In this document: piece after piece, positions 18,954-25,735 of the stretch
Layout: each line of letters opens with the position of its first letter
Numbering within the stretch: the first letter of the stretch is position 1
NCBI RefSeq assembly: GCF_027497495.1
Contig: NZ_CP114205.1
Coordinates: 2,294,001-2,358,000 of the forward strand
Length of the DNA stretch: 64,000 nucleotides
DNA from: Streptomyces tubercidicus
GTDB lineage: Bacteria; Actinomycetota; Actinomycetes; Streptomycetales; Streptomycetaceae
Direction: 5' to 3'
The notes under the pieces: model-generated
What the model was told of the DNA's origin: nothing
Database searches by the model: none
What the model saw: only the letters and a program-made list of their open reading frames with translations
Made by a program: the position numbers and the translations under genes

Positions 18954-19622
18954 ATGGGCTTCACGATCGGCGGCATCCGAGAGATGCGTGCCAGCTCCCG
19001 GCGCCGCGCCCGCTCGGCCGAGATCGCGGCGGTGGCGGAGTACACCGGGCTGTGGGGCTGGGACGTCGTCCCCGGCGCCCGCGCGGTCCGTGCGGGCAGC
19101 GGCCGTACGGACTGCTCGTGCGGGGATGCCGACTGCCCCTCCCCCGGCGCCCATCCGCTGGCCTTCGGTCAGGAGCTGACGGCCGGTGCCGGCTGGGAGA
19201 AGGCCGCCGCGGCATGGGCGGAGACACCGGGCGCCGCCATCCTCCTGCCGGTGGGCCGGTCGTTCGACCTCCTCGATGTGCCGGAGGCCGCCGGCCGCAA
19301 CGCGCTGGCGCGGCTGGAGCGGATGGGCCTGCCGCTGGGCCCGGTCGCGCTGGCCCCGACCGGCCGGGCGCTGTTCTTCGTCGCCCCCGGAGCGGCCGGC
19401 CGGCTCCCCGATCTGCTCTACCGGATGGGCTGGGACGACGCCTCGCTCGATCTGCGCTCCCTGGGCCCCGGCGACCACCTCACCGCGCCGCCCTCCGACC
19501 TCGGCGGCCACGGCCCGGTGCGCTGGCTGCGCCCCCCGTCCCTGGACACGGCCGGCCGGCCGCCGCAGGCGCGGCTGATGCTGGGCACCCTGGCGTACGC
19601 CTGCAACCGCTCGGTGGCCTGA
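18954..19622 (+). CDS. Bifunctional DNA primase/polymerase N-terminal domain protein
   Basis: A 222-residue protein made of a single Prim-Pol-like domain. After a basic start (MGFTIGGIREMRASSRRRARS) comes EYTGLWGWDVVPGAR, then the cysteine cluster CSCGDADCPSPGAHP typical of the family, and SFDLLDVPE where archaeo-eukaryotic primases keep their metal-binding acidic residues. The helicase part found in plasmid and phage relatives is absent, so primase activity is doubtful. It is a conserved chromosomal neighbour of nsdA in streptomycetes, divergent from it. Confidence 0.8.
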   Translation: MGFTIGGIREMRASSRRRARSAEIAAVAEYTGLWGWDVVPGARAVRAGSGRTDCSCGDADCPSPGAHPLAFGQELTAGAGWEKAAAAWAETPGAAILLPVGRSFDLLDVPEAAGRNALARLERMGLPLGPVALAPTGRALFFVAPGAAGRLPDLLYRMGWDDASLDLRSLGPGDHLTAPPSDLGGHGPVRWLRPPSLDTAGRPPQARLMLGTLAYACNRSVA

Positions 19623-19660
19623 AGCGCTCGGGCCTGCTTCACCGCCCGGCGGACATGGCT

Positions 19661-19699
19661 CGGCCCCGGTACCCGTCGTGTACGGGTACCGGGGGCCGG
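19661..19699. terminator. Bidirectional hairpin terminator
   Basis: CCCCGGTACCCGT pairs perfectly with ACGGGTACCGGGG around the loop CGTGT. It lies between the convergent Prim-Pol-like gene and ftsY, 31 bases from the ftsY stop, so it can end both transcripts. Confidence 0.75.
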
Positions 19700-19729
19700 T
19701 GACGTTCCGGGCGTGCTGCCCCGGCGGCG

Positions 19730-20959
19730 TCAGTCGATCAGGGCGTCGACGAAAGCCTCCGGCTCGAAGGGAGCCAGGTCGTCCGCTCCCTCGCCGAGGC
19801 CGACGAGCTTGACGGGGACGCCGAGTTCGCGCTGGACGGCGACGATGATGCCGCCCTTGGCGGTGCCGTCGAGCTTGGTGAGGACCACACCGGTGATGTC
19901 CACGACCTCGGCGAACACCCGGGCCTGGACCAGGCCGTTCTGGCCGGTGGTGGCGTCCAGGACCAGCAGCACCTCGCCGACCGGGCCGTGCTTCTCGACG
20001 ACCCGCTTGACCTTGCCGAGTTCGTCCATCAGACCGGTCTTGGTGTGCAGCCGGCCCGCGGTGTCGATCAGGACGACATCGGCGGTCTCGGCGATGCCTT
20101 CCTTCACCGCGTCGAAGGCGATGGAGGCCGGGTCGCCGCCCTCGGGTCCGCGGACCGTACGGGCACCGACCCGCTCGCCCCAGGTCTGGAGCTGATCGGC
20201 GGCCGCGGCGCGGAAGGTGTCGGCGGCGCCGAGGACGACGGACTTGCCGTCGGCGACCAGGACCCGGGCGAGCTTGCCGGTGGTGGTGGTCTTTCCGGTG
20301 CCGTTGACGCCGACGACCATGACGACGCCGGGGATCTCGTCGCCGCCGTTGCCGATGCCGTTGGCGGTGTGCACGGTGCGGTCGGCGTCCGTGCCGATGA
20401 GGGTGAGCAGTTCCTCGCGCAGCAGTGCGCGCAGGCCCTCGGGGGTGCGGGTGCCGAGCACCTTGACCCGCTCCCGCAGCCGTTCGACCAGCTCCTGGGT
20501 GGGGGCGACGCCGACGTCGGCGGTCAGCAGGGTGTCCTCGATCTCCTCCCAGGTCTCCTCGTCGAGGTGTTCACGGGACAGCAGGGTCAGCAGGCCCTTG
20601 CCCAGGGTGTTCTGGGAGCGGGAGAGCCGGGCGCGCAGCCGGACCAGCCGGCCCGCGGTGGGCTCGGGGACCTCGATCTCGGGGGCGGCGGGCGCCTCCG
20701 GCTCGGCGGCCGGTGCCTCGGCCGCAGGCGCCTCGGCGGTGGGCAGCGTGACTTCTTCGATGGTGCGACGCTCTTCGTCGCGGGGGGTCTCGGCCTCCTC
20801 GCCGACCTGCGGTTCGGCGGGAGGCGCGCTGACGGAGGGCTTCGGGGCAGCCGGCGGGGACGGCGGCAGCCGCTTCTTCTTGCGGCCGCTGACGACGAGC
20901 CCGCTGATCGCGCCGAGCACGACCACGGCGATGACTACAGCAAGGATGACGATGTCCAT
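19730..20959 (-). CDS. ftsY: Signal recognition particle receptor FtsY
   Basis: A membrane-associated GTPase that receives ribosome-SRP complexes. From ATG at 20959 (GGAGGGG 3 nt upstream) the product is 409 residues. It has a hydrophobic N-terminal segment (MDIVILAVVIAVVVLGAISG), an acidic Ala/Glu/Pro linker of ~75 residues, then the NG domain with GVNGTGKTTTTGKLA, DTAGRL and TKLDGTAKGG. A longer frame upstream is not homologous. The N-terminal anchor is typical of actinobacterial FtsY. Confidence 0.97.
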   Translation of the reverse strand: MDIVILAVVIAVVVLGAISGLVVSGRKKKRLPPSPPAAPKPSVSAPPAEPQVGEEAETPRDEERRTIEEVTLPTAEAPAAEAPAAEPEAPAAPEIEVPEPTAGRLVRLRARLSRSQNTLGKGLLTLLSREHLDEETWEEIEDTLLTADVGVAPTQELVERLRERVKVLGTRTPEGLRALLREELLTLIGTDADRTVHTANGIGNGGDEIPGVVMVVGVNGTGKTTTTGKLARVLVADGKSVVLGAADTFRAAAADQLQTWGERVGARTVRGPEGGDPASIAFDAVKEGIAETADVVLIDTAGRLHTKTGLMDELGKVKRVVEKHGPVGEVLLVLDATTGQNGLVQARVFAEVVDITGVVLTKLDGTAKGGIIVAVQRELGVPVKLVGLGEGADDLAPFEPEAFVDALID

Positions 20960-21293
20960 AACCCCTCCAGTATCAGCCACGCCCCGCCCGTGGGGACCGC
21001 ACGCGCCGAACCCGGACGGCGGCGGCGTCCGGAAAGCGGCGCCCCGGACTCCCGCCCCCGGGACGGTCCCCGGAGGGGTCCCGACTGGACCGTTCGACGA
21101 GGTTGGGTGACACTCGTCGTCGTTGTTGGGTCCAACGGAACGAACCGGAAGAAGTTGGATCAAAGTACGATGGTGGACGGCCGCGCAACGCGCGTAGAGT
21201 CCTGGCAACCAAATTCTGGCCAGGCACCACAGCCGCTGCCTGCACCTCCTCCCCGGGGGTGTCCCAGATCCCCGCACGGAGATACCTGCACCA
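20960..21293. other. Divergent ftsY / permease intergenic region
   Basis: 334 bases. It contains GTTGGGTCCAAC (21124-21135; 5-bp arms) and a candidate -10 TACGAT (21166-21171), followed by a long AT-poor leader up to the permease ATG at 21294. No gene is visible. The short palindrome is a possible operator for the permease. Confidence 0.35.
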
Positions 21294-22775
21294 ATGGGCA
21301 CCACGTCCGCTTCCGCTCCCGCAACCGAAGGCGCTGTCGAGACCCGCGGCATCGAGCCGGTCCCCGACAACGAACGCCAGGGCCGCGTCCGCGAGCTCTT
21401 CCCGACCTGGGTCGCCGCCAACATCAGCGTGTTGTTGCTCACCATGGGCGCCTCGCTCGTGGTCAACAACGGGCTGAATTTCTGGCAGGTCCTGCTGGTG
21501 GCCGTGATCGCCGCGGCCGTCGCCTTCGGCATGGTGGGCGTGCTGTCGGTCTCCGGCAAGTGGGGCGGCGCGCCCGGCGCGATGCTCTCCCGGGCCGCCT
21601 TCGGCGTCCGCGGCAACTACTTCCCCGGCGCGATCCTGTGGGTCGCCCGCTTCGGCTGGGAGACGATCAACGCGGTCACCGGCGCCTACGCGGTGCTGAC
21701 GGTGCTGCATCTGCTGTTCGGCATCGCGAGCAACGACGTCCTCGTCGTCGTGACCCTGCTCGCCTTCGTGGCCGTGACGTTCCTGGTGAGCGGCATGGGC
21801 CGGAAGGCGCTGAACGTCTGCAACAAGTACTCGACGTATCTGTTCGGCCTGTTCAGCATCATGGTGCTGGTCTACCTGGTCGCCACGATGGACTGGGACG
21901 CCGTCTTCGCCAAGAAGGCCGGCACCACTGCCATGGTGATCGCGGGCGTCGGTACCATCGCGGCCGGCGGGATCAGCTGGGTGCCCACGGGTCCCGACTT
22001 CGCGCGGTACCTCCCGCACTCCGCGTCCGGCAAGAAGATCGTCGGCGCCACGGTCTCCGGCGCGGCCCTGGTGCTGCTGCCGATGGTGCTGATGGGCGGC
22101 GTGATGGCGGTCTCCAGCCCGAAGCTGGCCGGGCAGAACACCGACCCGATGTCGTTCCTCGGCAGCATCCTGCCGTCCTGGCTCGCGGTGCCGTACCTGG
22201 TCACCGCGCTGGTCGGAATGGTGCTGATCAACAGCCTGTCGATGTACTCCGCGGGCTTCACCGCCCAGACCATGGGCGTCAAGCTGCCGCGCGCTCTCGC
22301 GGTCAGCATCAACGCTGTCATCAGCCTGGTCGGCGGCCTGTTCATGATGCTGGTGGCCAAGGACTTCATCGGCCAGTTCATCGCCTTCCTGACGCTGCTC
22401 GCGGTCTCCTTCTCCGCCTGGATCGGCGTCTACGGCGTCGACATGGCCCGGCGGCGGAAGCTGGCCGTCCGCTATGACGCCGACAGCCTGATGAACACCG
22501 GCCGCACCAGCCGCTACTGGTACGTCGGCGGCTTCTGCTGGCAGGCCATGACAGCTTGGGGCGTGGCGCTCGTCGCGGGTCTGTGCTTCACCAAGGTCCA
22601 GTGGTTCACCGGCCCGTTGGCCACCACCTGGATCGGTGAGAACGGCCTGGGCTGGGCGGCCACGATCGCGATCGCCGCGCTGGTCTTCGCCGTACTGCCG
22701 GCGCCGAAGGAGACCGTCCCGGCGGCCGGTGCGGATGAGGCGGCCGAAGCCCGGCAGCCAGTCGAGGCGGGCTGA
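21294..22775 (+). CDS. NCS1 family purine-cytosine permease
   Basis: A 493-residue membrane protein with about 12 hydrophobic segments and NCS1 family traits: PTWVAANISVLLLTMGASLV in segment 1, GAPGAMLSRAAFGVRGNYFPG, and SWVPTGPDFARYLPHSASGKK in the middle loop. It should import a nucleobase or related compound (cytosine, purine, allantoin or hydantoin) with a cation; the exact substrate cannot be read. GGAGAT lies 10 nt before the ATG. It is followed at about 30-90 bases by a palindrome, a hairpin and a flavin-dependent oxidoreductase on the same strand. Confidence 0.88.
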   Translation: MGTTSASAPATEGAVETRGIEPVPDNERQGRVRELFPTWVAANISVLLLTMGASLVVNNGLNFWQVLLVAVIAAAVAFGMVGVLSVSGKWGGAPGAMLSRAAFGVRGNYFPGAILWVARFGWETINAVTGAYAVLTVLHLLFGIASNDVLVVVTLLAFVAVTFLVSGMGRKALNVCNKYSTYLFGLFSIMVLVYLVATMDWDAVFAKKAGTTAMVIAGVGTIAAGGISWVPTGPDFARYLPHSASGKKIVGATVSGAALVLLPMVLMGGVMAVSSPKLAGQNTDPMSFLGSILPSWLAVPYLVTALVGMVLINSLSMYSAGFTAQTMGVKLPRALAVSINAVISLVGGLFMMLVAKDFIGQFIAFLTLLAVSFSAWIGVYGVDMARRRKLAVRYDADSLMNTGRTSRYWYVGGFCWQAMTAWGVALVAGLCFTKVQWFTGPLATTWIGENGLGWAATIAIAALVFAVLPAPKETVPAAGADEAAEARQPVEAG

Positions 22776-22811
22776 CCCGGGCCCCGTGGACCGGATTCCG
22801 CCTCTAGTGAT

Positions 22812-22826
22812 CTGACGCATCGTCAG
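22812..22826 (+). promoter_or_regulatory. Perfect palindrome, candidate operator
   Basis: CTGACG-CAT-CGTCAG, a perfect 15-base inverted repeat, lies 46 bases upstream of the flavin-dependent oxidoreductase start and just before its leader hairpin. The size and symmetry suit a TetR-family dimer. No regulator gene is adjacent. Confidence 0.5.
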
Positions 22827-22830
22827 CTAG

Positions 22831-22865
22831 CGTCCCCTTCGCCAACCACCCTGGCGAAGGGGACG
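22831..22865 (+). promoter_or_regulatory. Leader hairpin masking the ribosome binding site
   Basis: A perfect 14-bp inverted repeat (arms 22831-22844 and 22852-22865, loop ACCACCC) ends 6 bases before the ATG at 22872. Its 3' arm contains GAAGGGGA, which is the only ribosome binding site of the downstream gene, at correct spacing. In RNA the site would be paired. The same element could alternatively end transcription of the permease gene. Confidence 0.55.
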
Positions 22866-22871
22866 TTTGCG

Positions 22872-23867
22872 ATGCCCGCTCTGCCTGTCACGGTCCTGCG
22901 GATCAACCTCGTCGACCCCGCACCCACACCCGCCACGCTGTCCGCGCGCTACCGGGCCGCCGTCGAGATGGCGGCGTTCGCCGACGACCGCGGTTTCACC
23001 ATGGTCCAGACCGAGGAGCACCACGCCACCAGCAACGGCTGGATGCCCTCCCCGCTCACCTTCGCGGGCGCCGTCTTCGGCGCCACCCGCCGGATCGGCG
23101 TCACCGTCTCCGCGCTGATCACCCCGCTGCACGATCCGCTGCGGCTGGCCGAGGACCTCGCCTCGCTCGATCTGCTCAGCGGCGGCCGGCTGGTCACCGT
23201 CGCCGGCCTCGGTTACCGGCCCGAGGAGTACGCGGCACACGGCAAGGACTGGCCGGGCCGCGGCCCGCTCCAGGACGAGGCGCTGGAGACCCTGCTGTCC
23301 GCCTGGACCGGTGAACCGTTCACATATCGGGGGCGTACGGTCCGGGTCACCCCGCGCCCGTACACCCAGCCGCATCCGCTGCTGCTGATCGGCGGCAGCT
23401 CACGGGCCGCGGCCCGGCGCGCGGCCCGTCTGGGGCTCCCCTTCTTCCCCAGCGCCCACCTCCCCGGACTGGCCGCCTACTACGACGAGCAGCGCGCCGC
23501 CCACGGCACCGACGGGTGGGTGATGCAGCCGCCCGAGCGGACCGCGCTCCTCCACCTCTCCGAGGACCCGGACCGCACCTGGGCCGAGTACGGCAGCCAT
23601 CTGCTGCATGAGGCCCGGATGTACGCCTCCTGGCAGTCCTCCGGTATCCGCTCCGCGGTGCGCTCGTCCGCCCGGGACGCCGCGGCGCTGCGCGAGGAGG
23701 GCGTCTACCGCGTCCTCACCCCCGACGACTGCCTCCGGCTCGCCCGGCGGCCGGGCGGCGGGGGCTCGTTGATCCTCCATCCGCTGTGCGGCGGGATGCC
23801 CGTCGACGAGGGCTGGCGCTCGCTCCATCTGTTCGCCGAGCGGGTGCTGCCGCGTCTCCAGGACTGA
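22872..23867 (+). CDS. LLM-class flavin-dependent oxidoreductase
   Basis: A luciferase-like monooxygenase of 331 residues that should use reduced FMN or F420. The barrel start is VTVLRINLVDP, followed by TEEHHATSNGW (family motif EHH) and PLRLAEDLASLDLLSGGRL. It ends with a family-typical PLCGGMPVDEGWRSLHLFAERVLPRL. The substrate is unknown. Its position after the nucleobase permease could mean a role in base or heterocycle breakdown, but the two genes are separated by a possible promoter and hairpin, so they may be independent. Confidence 0.88.
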   Translation: MPALPVTVLRINLVDPAPTPATLSARYRAAVEMAAFADDRGFTMVQTEEHHATSNGWMPSPLTFAGAVFGATRRIGVTVSALITPLHDPLRLAEDLASLDLLSGGRLVTVAGLGYRPEEYAAHGKDWPGRGPLQDEALETLLSAWTGEPFTYRGRTVRVTPRPYTQPHPLLLIGGSSRAAARRAARLGLPFFPSAHLPGLAAYYDEQRAAHGTDGWVMQPPERTALLHLSEDPDRTWAEYGSHLLHEARMYASWQSSGIRSAVRSSARDAAALREEGVYRVLTPDDCLRLARRPGGGGSLILHPLCGGMPVDEGWRSLHLFAERVLPRLQD

Positions 23868-23940
23868 CGGGCGTCAGCAGCCCCGGAAACCCTGACACCG
23901 GCCCGGCCCGACCGGGCTCGCCCCGGCCCACCCCGGCCAC

Positions 23941-23986
23941 AAAAAGGGGTACTGCCCGGGGTCCCTGATGACCCGGGGCAGTACCC
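23941..23986 (-). terminator. Rho-independent terminator of glcP
   Basis: A 16-bp stem with one mismatch (GGGTACTGCC arm at 23947 pairing with GGCAGTACCC ending at 23986) with an 8-nt loop. On the minus strand it is followed by TTTTT. It starts 28 bases after the glcP stop. Confidence 0.9.
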
Positions 23987-24014
23987 AGTGCTGAGGAGAC
24001 GGACTGGCGGGGGG

Positions 24015-25433
24015 TTAGCCCATCTCCTCCAACGCCTTGCCCTTCGTCTCCTTCACGAACTTGAGCACGAAGGGGATCGAGAGCAGGGCGAAGACCGCGT
24101 AGATGACGTACGTACCCGAGAGGTTCCAGTCGGACAGGCTCGGGAAGCTGGCCGTGATGGCCCAGTTGGCGATCCACTGCGCGGAGGCGGCGACGCCCAG
24201 CGCGGCGGCGCGGATCTTGTTCGGGAACATCTCGCCGAGGAAGACCCAGACCACGACGCCCCAGGAGAGGGCGAAGAAGAGCACGAAGACATGGGCGGCG
24301 ATCAGCGCCACGGTGCCTTCGGTGGGCGGCAGGGTGCCGGCCGCGGTCTTGGCGGCGAAGGCCCATGCCTCCAGGGCGAGCGCGATGGCCATACCGGCCG
24401 AGCCGATCAGCGCCAGCGGACGGCGGCCGATCCGGTCGACGAAGACCATCGCGATCACGGTACCGATGATGTTGATGATCGACGTCGTGAAGCTGTAGAA
24501 GAACGAGGCGCTCGGGTCGATGCCGACGGACTGCCACAGCGCCGAGGAGTAGTAGAACGCGACGTTGATGCCGACCAGCTGCTGGAAGACCGAGAGACCG
24601 ATACCGACCCAGACGATCGGCAGGAAGCCCATCTTGCCGCCCAGCAGGTCCTTGAACGAGGACTTGTGCTCGCGGCGCATCGCGTCCTGGATCTCGGCGA
24701 CCCGGGTGTCGAGGTTCACGCTCTTGCCCTCGACCTCGGCCAGCACCTCCTTGGCGCGGGTGACCTTGCCGGCCGAGATCAGGTAGCGCGGCGACTCGGG
24801 GATCGCGAAGGAGAGCAGACCGTAGAGGACGGCCGGGACGACCATCACGCCGAGCATCCACTGCCAGGCCTCCAGGCCGGCGAGGGTGCCGCGCTGGTTG
24901 CCGTCGGCGAGGTTGAGGATGCCCCAGTTGACGAGCTGTGAGACGGCGATACCGACGACGATCGCGGCCTGCTGGAACGAGCCGAGGCGGCCGCGGTAGG
25001 CGGACGGCGAGACCTCGGCGATGTAGGCCGGGCCGATGACCGAGGCCATACCGATGGCGAAGCCGCCGATGATCCGCCAGAAGGCGAGGTCCCAGAGGGA
25101 GAACGGCAGAGCGGAGCCGACGGCGCTGATGGTGAACAGCACCGAGGCGATCTGCATCACGCGGATACGGCCGATGCGGTCCGCGATCCGGCCCGCGGTG
25201 GCGGCGCCGATGGCGCAGCCGATCAGCGCGACGGCGATCACCTGGGCCAGTACGGCGGATCCGACGTCGTAACGGCTGCGGATCGCCTCGACGGCACCAT
25301 TGATGACGGAACTGTCATAGCCGAAGAGAAAGCCGCCCATCGCGGCAGCCGCGGTGATGAAGATGACATGGCCGAGATGGTCGGGATGGGCCTTGCGGCC
25401 TTCCGGAACCGTCGGCTGCGCGGTGCTGGTCAA
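24015..25433 (-). CDS. glcP: Major facilitator glucose permease
   Basis: A sugar porter of 472 residues with 12 membrane segments. Family motifs are GGFLFGYDSSVINGA in segment 1, RIADRIGRIRVM after segment 2, PAYIAEVSPSAYRGRLGS, PESPRYLIS before the central loop, QQLVGINVAFYYSS in segment 7, DRIGRRPL, and the end motif KFVKETKGKALEEMG. Sequence and position between ftsY and smc match GlcP1 of S. coelicolor, the main glucose uptake system that feeds glucose kinase. The start appears to be TTG at 25433, with GGAG 6 nt upstream. Control probably acts through the palindromes in the 300 bases upstream. Confidence 0.93.
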   Translation of the reverse strand: MTSTAQPTVPEGRKAHPDHLGHVIFITAAAAMGGFLFGYDSSVINGAVEAIRSRYDVGSAVLAQVIAVALIGCAIGAATAGRIADRIGRIRVMQIASVLFTISAVGSALPFSLWDLAFWRIIGGFAIGMASVIGPAYIAEVSPSAYRGRLGSFQQAAIVVGIAVSQLVNWGILNLADGNQRGTLAGLEAWQWMLGVMVVPAVLYGLLSFAIPESPRYLISAGKVTRAKEVLAEVEGKSVNLDTRVAEIQDAMRREHKSSFKDLLGGKMGFLPIVWVGIGLSVFQQLVGINVAFYYSSALWQSVGIDPSASFFYSFTTSIINIIGTVIAMVFVDRIGRRPLALIGSAGMAIALALEAWAFAAKTAAGTLPPTEGTVALIAAHVFVLFFALSWGVVVWVFLGEMFPNKIRAAALGVAASAQWIANWAITASFPSLSDWNLSGTYVIYAVFALLSIPFVLKFVKETKGKALEEMG

Positions 25434-25540
25434 CGTGAACTCCAGTGGCCCGGCTGCGCTGCCGGGCGTAGGGGGCTGGCCCTTCTAGTGGTGCATAGGT
25501 TGGGGGTACCCACCACTTGAAGGTAAAAGCAACGTTGCAG

Positions 25541-25568
25541 AGACTATGCCTTCAAGTTTCGAAGTCAA
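25541..25568 (-). promoter_or_regulatory. Candidate glcP promoter with operator in the spacer
   Basis: On the minus strand TTGACT (25563-25568) and TAGTCT (25541-25546) are separated by 16 bases. A near-palindrome CTTCAAGTTTCGAAG (25550-25564, one mismatch) occupies the spacer and overlaps the -35 element, so a bound protein would block polymerase. Confidence 0.55.
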
Positions 25569-25612
25569 TAGGGCGTGATGAATTTGTTTCTCGGAGGGCC
25601 TGCGGGACATTC

Positions 25613-25627
25613 GTTCAAGTTTTGAAC
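25613..25627 (-). promoter_or_regulatory. Second glcP upstream palindrome
   Basis: GTTCAAGTTTTGAAC is a perfect 15-base palindrome, 63 bases upstream of the similar site in the promoter spacer (same length, same GTT centre, 12 of 15 positions equal). Two equal sites suggest a dimeric repressor able to bind both. Confidence 0.55.
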
Positions 25628-25735
25628 TGATGGAGTGTCGGATACTCCGGGCGATCGGCAAAGGGGCCGAGTGCCGCCGTCCCAGCGGCCGACGCCGGGC
25701 CGCGGCCGCCGCGCGCACCGCCCGCGCGAGCGCGC

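Larger units (their letters stand above)
25434..25735. other. glcP promoter region, AT-rich
   Basis: 302 bases between the smc stop and the glcP start. It is much more AT-rich than the flanks, especially 25500-25640, with several variants of the word TTCAAG. A short open frame on the minus strand here has no conserved features and is not a gene. The promoter and operators are listed separately. Confidence 0.6.

Noticed and set aside
19730..21616. A 628-codon ftsY reading that starts far upstream
   Set aside because: The first 219 residues cross the divergent intergenic region and the permease start, and have no similarity to FtsY. ATG at 20959 has a good ribosome binding site and a hydrophobic N-terminus.
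25485..25718. A 77-codon frame upstream of glcP
   Set aside because: It covers the AT-rich promoter and palindromes, has no ribosome binding site and no conserved features, and lies at odd codon use compared with neighbours.
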